Of a stretch of DNA of 64,000 nucleotides, positions 36,601 to 46,477 are shown in pieces. The DNA lies in NCBI GenBank assembly GCA_965112735.1, contig OZ218951.1:1-64000 (forward strand), read 5' to 3'. Both the position numbers and the translations under genes were made by a program. The notes beneath the pieces are model-generated. The model was not told the origin of the DNA. It saw only the letters and a list, made by a program, of their open reading frames with translations, and ran no database searches. The DNA comes from Phaeosaccion multiseriatum (lineage: Eukaryota > Ochrophyta, other classes). The stretch's first letter is position 1, and every line of letters begins with the position of its first letter.

Positions 36601-39600
36601 AAAGGAGCTTGAAGGGCGCCTCGCTGAGAAGCAGGTTCACTCCACCGACCACAGCTGCGTCACACTTGCCCAATCGAAGGCTGCTGCAGGCGTTGTCCAG
36701 GGCGACCAAGGAAGAGGAGCACGCCGTGTCTACTGTTGAGCTCGGCCCCTTCAACCCCAGCGCGTAGGAAACTCGGTTGGCCAAATTCGACATGGAGGCT
36801 CCTGACGCCGCGTACACGCCCTCGCTCGCCTCGCCAGCTCCTTGGCTTGCTTTGGCCTGCAGCCAATCGCTTCCAGCGCAGCCGATGAAGACCCCTGTCT
36901 CGCTCTTGCGGAGACTGCGCTTGTCATAGCCTGCCCTGTGCAGCGCCTCGAAGGCCACCTCCAGCAGCACGCGCTGGTTGGGGTCCATGCTTTCCGCTTC
37001 CGCTGACGAAATGCCGAAGAAGGTGTTGTCGAAGAAGTGGACGCCCTCTATGAAGCCTCCTCGCCACTCCTTAGAGCCGCTTCCCCACCTGTCTGCTGGA
37101 GCTGTAGAGATGCAGTCAGATCCCGTGCAAAGCATGCTCCAGAAACCTTGGGGCGAAGTCACTCCTCCTGGAAAGCGGCACGCCATGCCCACCACCGCCA
37201 GCGGAGCTCGCACGCCTTGAGGCGAAGCCGAGGTGGGGCGCAAACCTCGCATTGGGTCTGTGGCAGCCCTCCCCATTACCTCGCCATCAAGCCAGCCCAC
37301 CAGCTCCGCCACGCTGGGGTACTCAAACAGCACATCGGCGGTGGCTGTAACCCCCAAGTCAGTTTGAAGGCGATTCCGCACCTCTACGAGTGCCATCGAA
37401 TCCAGGCCTGCCTCCATCAAGGGCACATTGTCGTCCAGCGGGGGCATGTCTGCATCAACACACTTCAGCACGGTCGCCTTGAGCGCTTCCAGGAGAGCAA
37501 CGCGTCGATCCTCTGGGGAGACAGCAGAGAGAGTCTCGCGCAGCTGTGAGAGGGCGTCTCCAGCTGGGGGCGGAGCAGACGCAGCACCCTCGTAATCATG
37601 TGGTGGTATTGCCCTCTTCGGGAGGGGAAACTCTCGCGACGAGGGGAACCCCTGCCAAGGGGTGCCCACTCTCTCTGCTGCGCCTTTGGGCCTCATGCCG
37701 CCATAGCTGCCCAAGATGACGTGGGCGTTGAAGCCGCCAACACCGTAGGAATTCACCCCTGCGAGCAGCGTCGAGCCGTCGGAGCAGTAGGAGGAGAGGG
37801 GCGTCCTTCGGGTGGGCAGCGTGACGGGCACGCCCTCCAGCTTCAGGTTGGGGTTGACCTCCTTCAGGTGTAGGTTGGCTGGGGCCTCTCGGTGTTGTAC
37901 TACCAAGATGGCCTTGATGAGCTGAGCCATCCCTGATGCCCCTTCCATGTGGCCTAGAGTAGTCTTGACAGTGCCCACTACAAGAGGGGAGGTATCAGGT
38001 CTGTTGGCGGTGAACGCTGCCTTGAGAGCGCCTAAGGAGTATCACGTGACGTGCGTGCGTGCGTGCGTGCGTGGGTGCGTGTGTGCGTGCGTGCGTGCGT
38101 GCGTGAGGGAGGGAGGGAGGGAGAGAGGGAGGGAGGGAGGGAGGGAGGGAGGGAGGGAGAGGGAGGAAGGAAAAGATCGAAGGAGGGAGGGAGGGAGGGA
38201 GGGAGGGAGGGAGGGAGGGAGGGAGGGAGGGAGGGAGGGAGGGAGGGAGGGAGGGAGGGAGGGAGGGAGGGAGGGAGGGAGGGAGGGAGGGAGGGAGGGA
38301 GGGAGGGAGGGAGGGAGGGAGGGAGGGAGGGAGGGAGGGAGGGAGGGAGGGAGGGAGGGAGGGAGGGAGGGAGGGAGTGAGGTATGTAGAGAAGGAGAGG
38401 GAGGAAGGAAAGGGTGGAAGGAGGGAGGAGGGAGGGAGAGACGAGGGGAGGGCACGAATAAGCTTTGTTTACTATGTCTCATCACAGCATCATTTTTCTA
38501 GTTGAGACGTAAGAGAGACATCACAATGATGGTCCAACACGAATGCCCCTCTTTGAACCCCCTTTGCCTCCTTCAACGTACCCAGCTCGATGGTGTCGCC
38601 CATGACCGTTCCCGTGGCGTGAGCCTCCACGTAGCCCACTTCTCTCCCCTCGCACCCTGCCTGCCGCAGGGCGCTCCTCGCCAAGCTCTCTTGGGCGGCT
38701 CCCTTGGGGGCAGACAGAGAACTGCTGACGCCATTGTGGCTGACAGCCGCTGCCTTGATGACGGCAAGGATGTTGTCTCCGTCCTTGATGGCGTCCGGCA
38801 GGGACTTCAGCACGACGGCCCCACTGCCCTCACTGCGCACGTAGCCGTCCCCGGCCGCGTCAAAGGACTTGCAGTACCTGAAGCAGGAGACGGGGCACAG
38901 GAAGCAGAGGGGGGGGGTGGGGGGGATCAGTGTCCAAGCAAGGGACCAGAGAGAAGAAAAAGGGCGCTATGGAAGGAAGAAAATATATGCAGCAAGAGCT
39001 TCAGGAATACACTCACCCTTCCTTCGACAGAAGTCCCGCACTGGCTAGGCCGCCAAAGCCTTGGTCATGGAGCAGCAGGTTGACCCCGCCAACGACGGCA
39101 GAGCTGCACTGCCTCAGTTTCAGACTGTTGTACGCGTTGCTGAGGGCCACTAGGGCCGACGAACACGCTGCGTCTATGCTTTCGCATGGACCTACAAGGC
39201 CGAGTGTTTGCGAAATGCGGCCAGCGAAACATGCTCTGCTTGCCCCTGCCAACGTGTAGGCGCTGAGAGAAACGCCATCCGCGCTCTCACGCAGCAAAGC
39301 GGGCCAGTCACTCCCTGCAGCGCCCACAAACACGCCAACTCGGTGACCTTCAAGCCTGCGTCGGCCCTCGTAGCCGGCTCTGTGCAGAGCCTCGTACGCC
39401 ACTTCGAGCATGATGCGCTGGTTGGGATCTTGGGTCTCCGCCTCGGCGGTGGACATGCCGAAGAATGCATTGTCGAACACTTCAACACCGTCGATGAAGC
39501 CACCTGATCGCATGACGGGGAGAGGAGGAGCGTCCTAAATGGGGTGAGTGGGGCACAGAGACGGGCAAAGAAGCGCCCAGCAAGGCTTCCATGCCCTCTA

Positions 39601-42600
39601 AGACTAACATTTGCAAGCCTCGTGGACACAGGGTAGAAACGCACCTCTCACTCCTGTTCCCAAGCCTCGCTCAAGGGGTGCATCGGTGACGCAGTCCTCT
39701 TCATTGCACAGCTTCGCCCAGAGCTCTTCCGGGCTGTTGCAGCCACCGGGGAACCGACAGGCCATCCCAATCACTGCAATATCACCGCTGCTACCGTCAG
39801 AAGAAGGGGCCCCAGGAATAGAGGGAGGCAGTCCGTCAACGGAAGCGTCGTCCTCCTCTCCTTCTCCGAACAGGACCGTCTCCAGGTGAGCTGCGAGTAG
39901 AGCAGGTGTCGGATAGTCAAAGAAGGCGTCGGCCCCAATCTCAGAATCCTTGTCGCTCCCGTCTTCAGTCTTCTCGCAGCCCAGAAAGTCCTCCAGCATC
40001 ACCGCCAGCTCGGCCATCATCACCGAGGTCATGCCCACCTCCATGAAGCGGTCGTCGGCGGTCAAATCTCCGTTATGCGTCATCTCTACGGCAAACTCGA
40101 GGAGCTGCTCCAAGATGATGGCCACCCTTGCCTCCCTATCGAGGCCCTCCATAGCACGCATGGCCAGACCGCCTTCTCCTCCTCCTTTCCCCTCCGGGAC
40201 ACCGCCTTCGACGAAGCAAGCCCTTTCCTCGGGAGCTGAGCACACGCTGGCAAGGTTCACAGGAGGAGAGTCCTGTCGGTTTAGGTTGGGGGAGAAAAGG
40301 GCATGACAAGTGGGGTGAGACTCGACGCAGAACCCTCAGCAGACGATTCCCTCACACAACGGCACGGATGAAAAGGGCTGTGAAGGGCAAGTACCAAAGC
40401 ACACAGGTTGAAGGGGGCAAAGGAAGGGAGAGATGGGCAAGAGGCCTCCACTCCCTTTCGCTCGCACCTGTGACATCGCAGTGCGGTTATCGATATCGAT
40501 GATCTCGTGCACCATGTGCAGCTCGCCAGCGTGAAGCGCCTGTCTCGTCGCCCGCCGTCGGATCTTGCCGCTCGTGGTTTTGGGGATGGTCTTCTGCTTG
40601 ATGGCCACAACCTTCGCCGCTCTGAGACCCAAGGAGGACGACAAGGCGGCTTGAGCAGCCTCCACCACTGCCTGGGCCTCGCCCTCTCGCCCTTGGCGGA
40701 TCTCGAACACCACCTCCAGCACACCGTCCCCTCCCGTCTCGTCGGAGGAGAAGGCCGCAATGCAGCCCTGCCGAATAGCGTCAGACGCTTCTTGCACGGC
40801 GAACTCGATGTCCTGCGGGTAGTGGTTGACCCCGTTGAAGATGATGAGGTCCTTGATGCGGCCGCAGATGTACAGCAGCCCCTCCTCCACAAAGCCCACG
40901 TCGCCCGTCCGCAGGTACTTGCAATTTGAGGAGAGGTCACTGCCATCGCTCCCCCCCGTTCCTTTGGGGAGTGCGAGTGCTGCGCCAAACGTCTCCTTCG
41001 ACAGCTCGGGCTTGCCCCAGTACCCGGCGGTGATACAGGGAGAGGAGACCCAAATCTCTCCCGTGGCTGCTGCTTCGCTGACCTCGGCCATGGTGTCGGG
41101 ATTGACAATTCGAATGTCCATAAAGTCTGCCCTCTCGCTCGGGGCGCCGACGCTGGTGAGGTCGGGGCGAGAAGGCGATCGATCGAGGACAGTGCTCCAG
41201 GAGACTGGGGAAAGTGTGCATTGTGGTGGGGAAGACGAGAGGACGAGTGCTTGAGCCTTTGGACCGATTCTTACACTGAGAGCGAATTAACTGCACCACC
41301 CCCTGTCCCTTCGCCTCGACCCGCCCCCCCTTCTGTGCAGACTTCTTACCTGACACTACGTGTTCAGCGAGCCCGTACGCAGCCGAGAACCACCTGTCGA
41401 CTCAGTGCACAAACCACAGAGAGACACAGCCATACACGGGAGAGGTATAAGGTTAGAGACGTCTCAGTGGCCAAGAAAGGGGGGGGGGGGGGCAGGGAGG
41501 ATGTCGTGACAAGTCTCTCGAGCTCAAGCGCAGTCATAGCTCTCCTACCACACACTCACTCACCCCTGCCGGAGGCCGAAAGGCAGGAAGGCCCCTTCGA
41601 ACCTCTCCACCGTCTCGGCCCGGATTGGCTCGGCTCCTGACGTCAGCGTGACCACGAGGGACAGATCCAGCTTGGGCTCTTTGCGAGTGCCGCGCACCTT
41701 GGCCATGTAGCGGGCGCAGAGGGCGTAGGCGAAGTCGGGGGCGACGGACCACTCCACGCGGTGCCGAGAGACGAGCTCCAGCCAGAGCAGGGGCCGCTTG
41801 ATGAAGCTCACGGGGGACATGTAATGCATAGTCATGCCCGTCAGGAAGGGGGTGAGGAGGCCGAGCACGAGACCCATGTCCTGAGAAGCACAGAAAGAGA
41901 AGGCAGGGCAGTGAGTGGGGCGCGAATGAGCAACAGCAAAAGGCAAGACGGAGGCGCAATGGAGAGTAGAGGGGTGTCCGGCCGCACATCGTTTCTACCC
42001 TTCCTCACGCTTGCTTGGCGCTTCGTTCCTGGCCGTCCGTTTCCACGTTTCTCCTCCCTTCATCTGTCCTGCCTCTACTTCCTCCCTCTCGCTCGCTCAC
42101 CTTCCCCCTATACACAAGTCAACTCACATGATACTGGGGCAACCACGAGAAGCCCGTTGTTGGCACATTATGGATCCGCTCACTTGGTGCAGCCCTCTGG
42201 GTAGGACCGCTGCTGCTCACTTCAGGCTGGTCTGATGAGGAGTGCGAGGGCCACAAGCGGCACATCCCCGTGGCGGGGTGGCAGCCGATGAGGTACACAT
42301 TGGCCATGAGCGCACCGAAGGTCACCATGACGCCCTTGGGGTCTCCGGTGGAGCCGCTGGTGTACTGCAAGAAGGCCAGGTCCTCTTCGGCCACGCTCAC
42401 CTCATCGAAACTCCTTGCTGACGAGGAGGACAATGAGGATGAAAAGAAGCTCTGAAACAGCCCCCCATTTGTAACCTTAAAGTCGAGGTCATCAGGCCAC
42501 AGCTTGCGGGAGTCCGAGAGTGGATTGACCTTGTCCATATTGCGCACAGCTGCGATGATGGAGTCGGTGAGGCACAGCACGGGCTTGCAGTCCTCCACGA

Positions 42601-43691
42601 TCTTGCTCATCTTTGGCAGAGACGTGGACAGGGGAGGAGCAGGCGGGTACACCATCACCGCCACCACGCCCGCTCTGAAGCAGCCCAGAAAGGCGGCGAA
42701 GAAATGCAGGCCCGGCCCGTAGCACAGCACCACCATGCTGCCCTTGGGCACGCCCCACTCCTCGCGCAGCATGTAGGCAATCTTGCCCGCCTGGTAACAA
42801 GAAAAAGGAAGTCAAGAGACTTGTCCGGTGGGTACTGGTGGGCGGGTGCAAGAAATATTTGACCCCTTTACACGATGGGCATCACCAGCCACAAGCAACC
42901 AAGGCTACGTCCGGCCGTAGCTAGTATGGAAGGGGCACAAAGAAGTCGTGAATTCTTTGTCTTCTCCTCCTTCTCGTCCCTCTTACCTCATCCCACATGG
43001 TCTTGAAGGTGTGCGTCTCCGCTTGCTTTCCCTTACCATCGTACCAGAAGGCGAAGGGCTTGGCGCCAAGCTCAGTCACAACCTGCCGCGCCCTTGCCAG
43101 CAGCAAAGGAGCGAGAGAGTGAGGAGGGGATGAACCTGTTCCCGCGGCCACCACTTTTGTTGCTTGTTGTTCTCGCAGCAGACATGCGTCCATTCTGCTG
43201 ATTCTGGGCAGCGCCTTCATCTCCTCCTCTCCCTCTTCGTCAGTGATACTGCTGTCGCCCCGCCGATGGCGGCCGCCCTTCTCGTCGCTCCTCTTCTTTC
43301 CGCTCCCGCCGCCACTGCCACCAGTGCCCATGCTGGCGCTAGTGCCAGCAGCTGGTGCCAGCAGTGGAACGGCGTGGGCGGGGAAGAGGAAAGCAGGCGC
43401 CGTCTGCTCCGCCTGGCTCTTCTTCAAACTGGTACTAGTGCCCGAGCCACCACCACCACCAACATTACCGTCGTCAGCTGGGCTGCCGCTGCTTGAAGAG
43501 GCTTCCTCCCCAGCACCATCAGGCCTCGTCCCTGCTCCCCCTCTTTGCCAAGGAGGAAACAGGCCTTCCATCTCCTTCTTCCTCATTCTTGCTCTACAGC
43601 TCTCTCCTCTCCCCTCCTTTTTTTGATTGTTGTCTCTACAGCTCTCTCCAACAACAAATAGATACCCCCCCCCCGCCAGCGCGTGTCCCAC
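17326..43691 (-). CDS. Giant FAAL-primed modular type I polyketide synthase with membrane/beta-helix domains and terminal reductase
   Basis: Thirteen exons (plus-strand coordinates): 42987-43691, 42128-42790, 41564-41880, 41350-41393, 40468-41204, 39645-40272, 39017-39503, 38582-38877, 36573-38031, 30167-36280, 23879-30004, 18053-23720, 17326-17943. All introns are GT-AG and every phase matches, giving about 7,953 residues if translation starts at 43691. The N-terminus is Ser/Gly-rich and uncertain; Met at 43586 is an alternative. Domain order: FAAL, ACP, KS, ACP, two modules KS-AT-DH-ER-KR-ACP, KS-AT-ACP, three membrane-plus-beta-helix units, NAD(P)H thioester reductase. The family builds reduced acyl chains on tethered phosphopantetheine. 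I infer fatty-acid priming, malonyl extension and reductive release at a membrane. No regulatory site is evident. Confidence 0.93.
18790..21270 (-). other. PKS-fused triple membrane/left-handed beta-helix region (Pls/NRPS-terminal-like)
   Basis: Three successive units, about residues 6675-6899, 6914-7182 and 7219-7502. Each starts with strongly hydrophobic helices (for example WIALACVPLAFLSWAILLMA; LVPLLPIALGFV; SIVAPVAILLFQFTSVY) and continues into a soluble part with WLRALGA/WLRSLGA/WLRAMGA followed by short turns such as IGHGCRL, DLVHLGR and VGADCVLG, typical of hexapeptide left-handed beta-helix folds. Layout and motifs recall the C-terminal domain family of bacterial NRPS-like proteins such as epsilon-poly-lysine synthetase. 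Unit 2 is the most degenerate. The role is unknown: membrane anchoring, product export or acyl transfer are possible. The family assignment is from motif memory, not a search. Confidence 0.75.
21460..24510 (-). other. PKS module 4: KS-AT-ACP, non-reducing, with a domain-deletion scar
   Basis: KS (residues about 5648-6062) has VDTACSSSLVAL, EAHGTGTSLGDP and TNIGHLEGASG. AT (about 6082-6429) has GHSLGE and HAFHSP. The AT tail RRSFPWY is followed at once (about 21975) by IDSAVQKQLELAGVGTVS, which in modules 2 and 3 lies after the KR; about 3.2 kb coding DH-ER-KR is thus missing in frame. ACP (about 6539-6612): DAGVDSLALVEI. The C2 unit added here should stay a beta-ketone. This is the last extension module before the membrane domains. 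Confidence 0.9.
24560..30795 (-). other. PKS module 3: KS-AT-DH-ER-KR-ACP, fully reducing
   Basis: A close paralogue of module 2. KS (residues about 3607-4018): SVDTACSSSLVAL, EVHGTGTSLGDP, TNIGHLEGASG. AT (about 4041-4388): malonyl-type HAFHSP, and nearly identical in DNA to the module 2 and 4 ATs. DH (about 4418-4708): DHAVNNVVIIPG, HPAVLDNATH. ER (about 4925-5248): IHAASGGVGLAAVQYAQ. KR (about 5251-5455): SGGLGALGL and GNAGQANYAAAN. ACP (about 5551-5631): EAGLDSLSTVEL. Reductive-loop sequences have diverged from module 2 more than the ATs have. Expected outcome: a second fully reduced C2 extension. Confidence 0.92.
30850..37220 (-). other. PKS module 2: KS-AT-DH-ER-KR-ACP, fully reducing
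   Basis: KS (residues about 1568-1979): VDTACSSSLVAL, EAHGTGTSLGDP, TNIGHLEGAAG. AT (about 2005-2352): GHSLGE with the catalytic Ser, and HAFHSP, the signature of malonyl-CoA use. DH (about 2379-2672): DHAVNNVVIIPG and HPAVLDSATH. Then a structural pseudo-KR region. ER (about 2882-3205): LNFRDVLNVLDMYPGD and the nucleotide loop IHAAAGGVGIAAIQYAQ. KR (about 3209-3409): SGGLGALGL and the catalytic Ser/Tyr in FTSMAGVLGNAGQANYAAAN. ACP (about 3509-3589): EAGLDSLSTVD. All active-site residues are present, so one C2 unit should be added and fully reduced to methylenes. Confidence 0.92.
36458..36552. repeat. CCTC-rich pyrimidine tract in PKS intron 9
   Basis: Roughly 95 bp of CCTCCCT-type plus-strand sequence inside the 292-bp intron 9. 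On the transcript it is purine-rich and lies close to the 5' splice site at 36572. Confidence 0.8.
37260..40200 (-). other. PKS first condensing unit: ACP-KS-ACP without acyltransferase
   Basis: The loading ACP (residues about 863-955) carries EVGMTSVMMAEL, with the phosphopantetheine Ser preceded by Thr instead of the usual Asp. The KS (about 984-1403) spans four exons. Its active-site Cys is in SIDAACSSALVAL, and the two His are in EAHATGT and TTLGHMEGASG; catalytic residues are intact but the motifs diverge from the canonical DTACSSSL, EAHGTGT and NIGHLE seen in the three later KS domains. About 70 residues after the KS comes a second ACP (about 1476-1546, EAGLDSMALVEV). No AT, DH, ER or KR lies between. 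Extension here would need an AT in trans or from the next module, or this KS may only transfer the starter. Confidence 0.85.
38051..38460. repeat. TGCG and GGGA tetranucleotide arrays in PKS intron 8
   Basis: A short (TGCG)n tract (38051-38104) is followed by a nearly pure (GGGA)n tract (38105-38378) and degenerate purine sequence to about 38460, all inside the 550-bp intron 8. The transcript strand reads CCCT. The uninterrupted purine/pyrimidine asymmetry could favour triplex or quadruplex structures. Confidence 0.9.
40468..43250 (-). other. PKS loading domain: fatty acyl-AMP ligase (FAAL)
   Basis: Residues about 185-800, exons 1-5. The adenylation core has LQYTSGSTGDPKGVMVT (about 42.37 kb), the family-typical WLPQYH|DMGL (split by intron 2), the AMP-binding YGLAE motif on a 44-nt micro-exon (41350-41393), and the C-terminal YLRTGDVGF, GRIKDLIIFNGVNHYPQDIE segment. 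NHYPQDIE and PQYHDMG are characteristic of FAALs, as opposed to CoA ligases. The expected reaction is activation of a free fatty acid with ATP to acyl-AMP, then transfer to the adjacent ACP. The micro-exon is essential: skipping it removes the AMP-binding motif. Confidence 0.9.
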
Positions 43692-46477
43692 TGTCCCGCC
43701 CCCTTAGCAAATAAAGGTGAAAGAGAAACCGAAATCTTTGTCAGGAGGCGGCTCCTAAATTGGACGTTACAAATTACGTGTTCCCCAATGTTCCCCCCCA
43801 CCCGGAGTGAAAAATTTGACCGGCCGCCCGTCCCGCGTAAACCATAGTTTTTCAATCAAGCACAAAAACAAAACCGTCAACCCTTTTTTTACTAGAGGCC
43901 CTGGCTGCTATGATGCACGGATGGCGGGGGGGGCACGCATGGGTGTGCTTGGGGGGGCGCACAAGAACAGATTGCTTGTCGAAAAGCGCCCTATTGAAAA
44001 ATTAAATTATAGCAGCAGGGGGCGGGGCGGGGGCGGGGGGCGGGGGGGGTTGCGCTCTGCATTCTCGCTCTGCCTTGCCTTGGTCCATCCTCACGCACCG
44101 ACGCCGACTTGACTACTGCCCCCGATAGATGGTACTGCCTCAACCCCTCAATGCCATCACCTGCACTCGCTCCATGCATGGATATCTTGGGCGATGCCAT
44201 CTTGCTTGTGACCCGGGATCCCGGCCGAGGATTGTGGAGGGTGCTTGTGAGATCGTGAAGCTTGAAGTGCTGCCCCTGTAGCACCAGCCATGGCCACCGC
44301 GGGACACACCTCTCCCTCCTGGCTGTTGCTGCTGCTGGGACAGCAGGGAGAGGTCCCAGCCACACCAAGCAAGCAAGGCGGGCATTGCGAGACATCCGCC
44401 GCCCTCCTGCCTCTTCGCTCGGGCTGCTCCGTGACTGAGCAGTAAAATCAAGGTGATGGTAGTAGCTAATCAAGGAGGCGAAACGCTCAATGTCACGCAG
44501 CATGCATGGGCTCATGACGACGATACGCCGTCACTCATCAGTCGTTGTCCTATTGTCCACAAGCAAGGTACTCCGCCAGGGTATGATTGCTGCTCTTGAA
44601 TGAGAAGCTCTTGCCGTTCACCACCCCACCGGCCCATAGAAGGCACAGTTCAACAACCCTCCCGGCTCGAAATCAGATCCAGATTCCGAAAGGGGGCAGG
44701 CTTTTCATACGGGTGTGGTTTGGGCCTCCAAAAGGGGGGGGGGGGGACTGGATGACACAGGCGCGATTTTTGCGCTGTTTTTGCCACAAATTAGAAGGGG
44801 CTCATAGGCGTCGACGCCGGCGACAGCCAGCGTCGTTGAGTTTCGTCTCTTCGTTATCTAATGCCCCTTTATCCTCCCTGCCTCTGCCTGCCCTTCCTCT
44901 TCCTCCCTGCGGCCTTCTCCCGCCGACTCTCGTCTACCGCTTTCTCTTCGTCCGTCAGCCCTGCCTCTTTCTGCTCCCTCTTATACTTGTTCCTGCTGCC
45001 TCTTCTCCTTGGCCTTCTGAAGCTTCCGTCGCTTGCGCTGGTCCGCGCTGATCAGGGGAGCTTCCATCCCTGCGCTTGGTGTCTGCTGCTGTGTAGCTCC
45101 TGCTGCGCTGCTTCCCTGAGCTGCCACCCCTGCGGTTGACGAAGGTCCCTACTCACTCATCCGTGTCTCCGGCTCTTGTGCTGCTCTCTGCTGCCGATGC
45201 CGCCGACAAGGGCCTGCAGCCAGCACCCCCCAGGGGAGTACTGGCTCTGAGAAGCTCCACAGCAACGTAATGAGAGCCCCCCGCTCCCCTTGCCCCTGCA
45301 TGGGCCATGGGCACACCAACGAGAGCAGGGCCGACAGGAGCGGCCTCACGACTTGACATGACGCCGGATAGCGACGCCGACGTTGCTGCCCCCTGAGGAA
45401 GTCTCTCCACAAGCAAGCAAGCAGCCTCCTTCGCCACGAGCTTCTCTGAAAGAGTACCCACAGCCGACGGACTCGAAAGAGGCCCTGCTGATACTAGGCT
45501 TCTCTGCCCGAGTTGTGGTCTGCTCGTGCTGATGCTACCAAAGCAACGTCCCGTCTAGTCATCCTGTTGGCTCCACGCAGAGTACCCCTTCAAACCCTGT
45601 GGGTTCGCCAGCCTGTGTCCGGCTCCTCGACGCCTCTTCAGGCCTCGTCTCCTGCTACCCTTTCCTCTCTGCTGGCTGTTGTTACTCCTCTGATGCCTTC
45701 TCATTTTGCCTCTGAAGCGCTAAAAGGGAGGATGAAAAGGAGGGGGTGTTTTCAGGCCCCCTACTCAATCCTTCGACTCTATCCTGGCCACAGTGTTGAA
45801 GTACTTCAGTGCGCTTTCAAAGCAAAAAAGCAGCTGCAAAAAAGGATGATCAAAAAAGGGAGAAACCGAGTGAACCCGTCGCCTTCGGACAACCACGCAC
45901 GAGCACATATACGATCTTACGGCTTTGTTCACCGCTTCGTTCGGCACACACTGTGAAGCTCTCACCTCGTGACGAGCTCCTTGTCCAGCGAGGAGAGGAG
46001 CGCCCCTGTGAGGGGATTAAGCCACAGGGGCAGCACGTAACCGACGCTGCGGGGGAATGGACGAAAAGGGGAAAGAAACGTGAGTACTCAAGATAAAGGG
46101 GGGAAGGGGAGGGGAAGAGGACAGAATGCGTCGATAGCGTTGCCAAGCCCCAGCGGGACCAGCACGATCAGCGGAAACCAGGGGGCTGAGCCGTCCACAC
46201 ACGGCTCCACGGTCAAGCTCCTGCTCCGGGAAAGCGGGACGATTTTGGCTTCAGCAGTGCTGCTCACCTCCTTTTCCGGCTCGGTGCTGCCGTAATTTGC
46301 GCTCTGTTCCCTTGCCTGTTCCCCAACCTAGTATAGCCCCTCCCACCCTCTCTGTGTCTGTGCCCCTCCCTCCTGTTAGTGTCTGTGATTTACGATTCAA
46401 AGCCACAGGAGCGCCTCCTGAGCCGACACCAGCAGCTGAGTCAGAAGTCTGGGCATAAGGGGGAGCAGTAGACTGCA
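43692..46477. other. Intergenic region between divergent PKS and plus-strand gene
   Basis: About 2.8 kb without a gene I can support. Open frames on the minus strand near 44.0-44.5 and 45.15-45.46 kb, and plus-strand frames near 44.6-45.1 and 45.5-45.95 kb, are Ser/Ala/Pro-rich, have no recognisable motif and are not linked by convincing splice sites. The region should contain both promoters. It also holds a G-rich stretch near 44019-44052 and a run of G at 44738-44751. Confidence 0.5.
44019..44052 (+). other. Possible G-quadruplex motif
   Basis: Six closely spaced runs of three or more G (GGGGG, GGGG, GGGGG, GGGGGG, GGGGGGGG type) separated mostly by single C. This fits the usual G4 sequence pattern, about 330 bp upstream of the inferred PKS start. 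No functional evidence. Confidence 0.5.

Larger units (their letters stand above)
17944..42986 (-). other. Twelve introns of the PKS gene
   Basis: Introns in transcript order: 42791-42986, 41881-42127, 41394-41563, 41205-41349, 40273-40467, 39504-39644, 38878-39016, 38032-38581, 36281-36572, 30005-30166, 23721-23878, 17944-18052. All begin GT (mostly GTGAGT or GTAAGT) and end AG. They crowd the 5' end (FAAL and first KS), while the three large module exons are about 6 kb each. Introns 7, 9, 10 and 11 are phase 2 and interrupt the four KS domains at the equivalent place, just before the (Y/H/R)CK(T/S)FD motif. Confidence 0.88.

Noticed and set aside
37947-38501. Arg/Glu/Gly or Pro/Ser-Leu repeat ORFs near 38.1-38.5 kb
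   Set aside because: They are translations of the GGGA microsatellite inside PKS intron 8.
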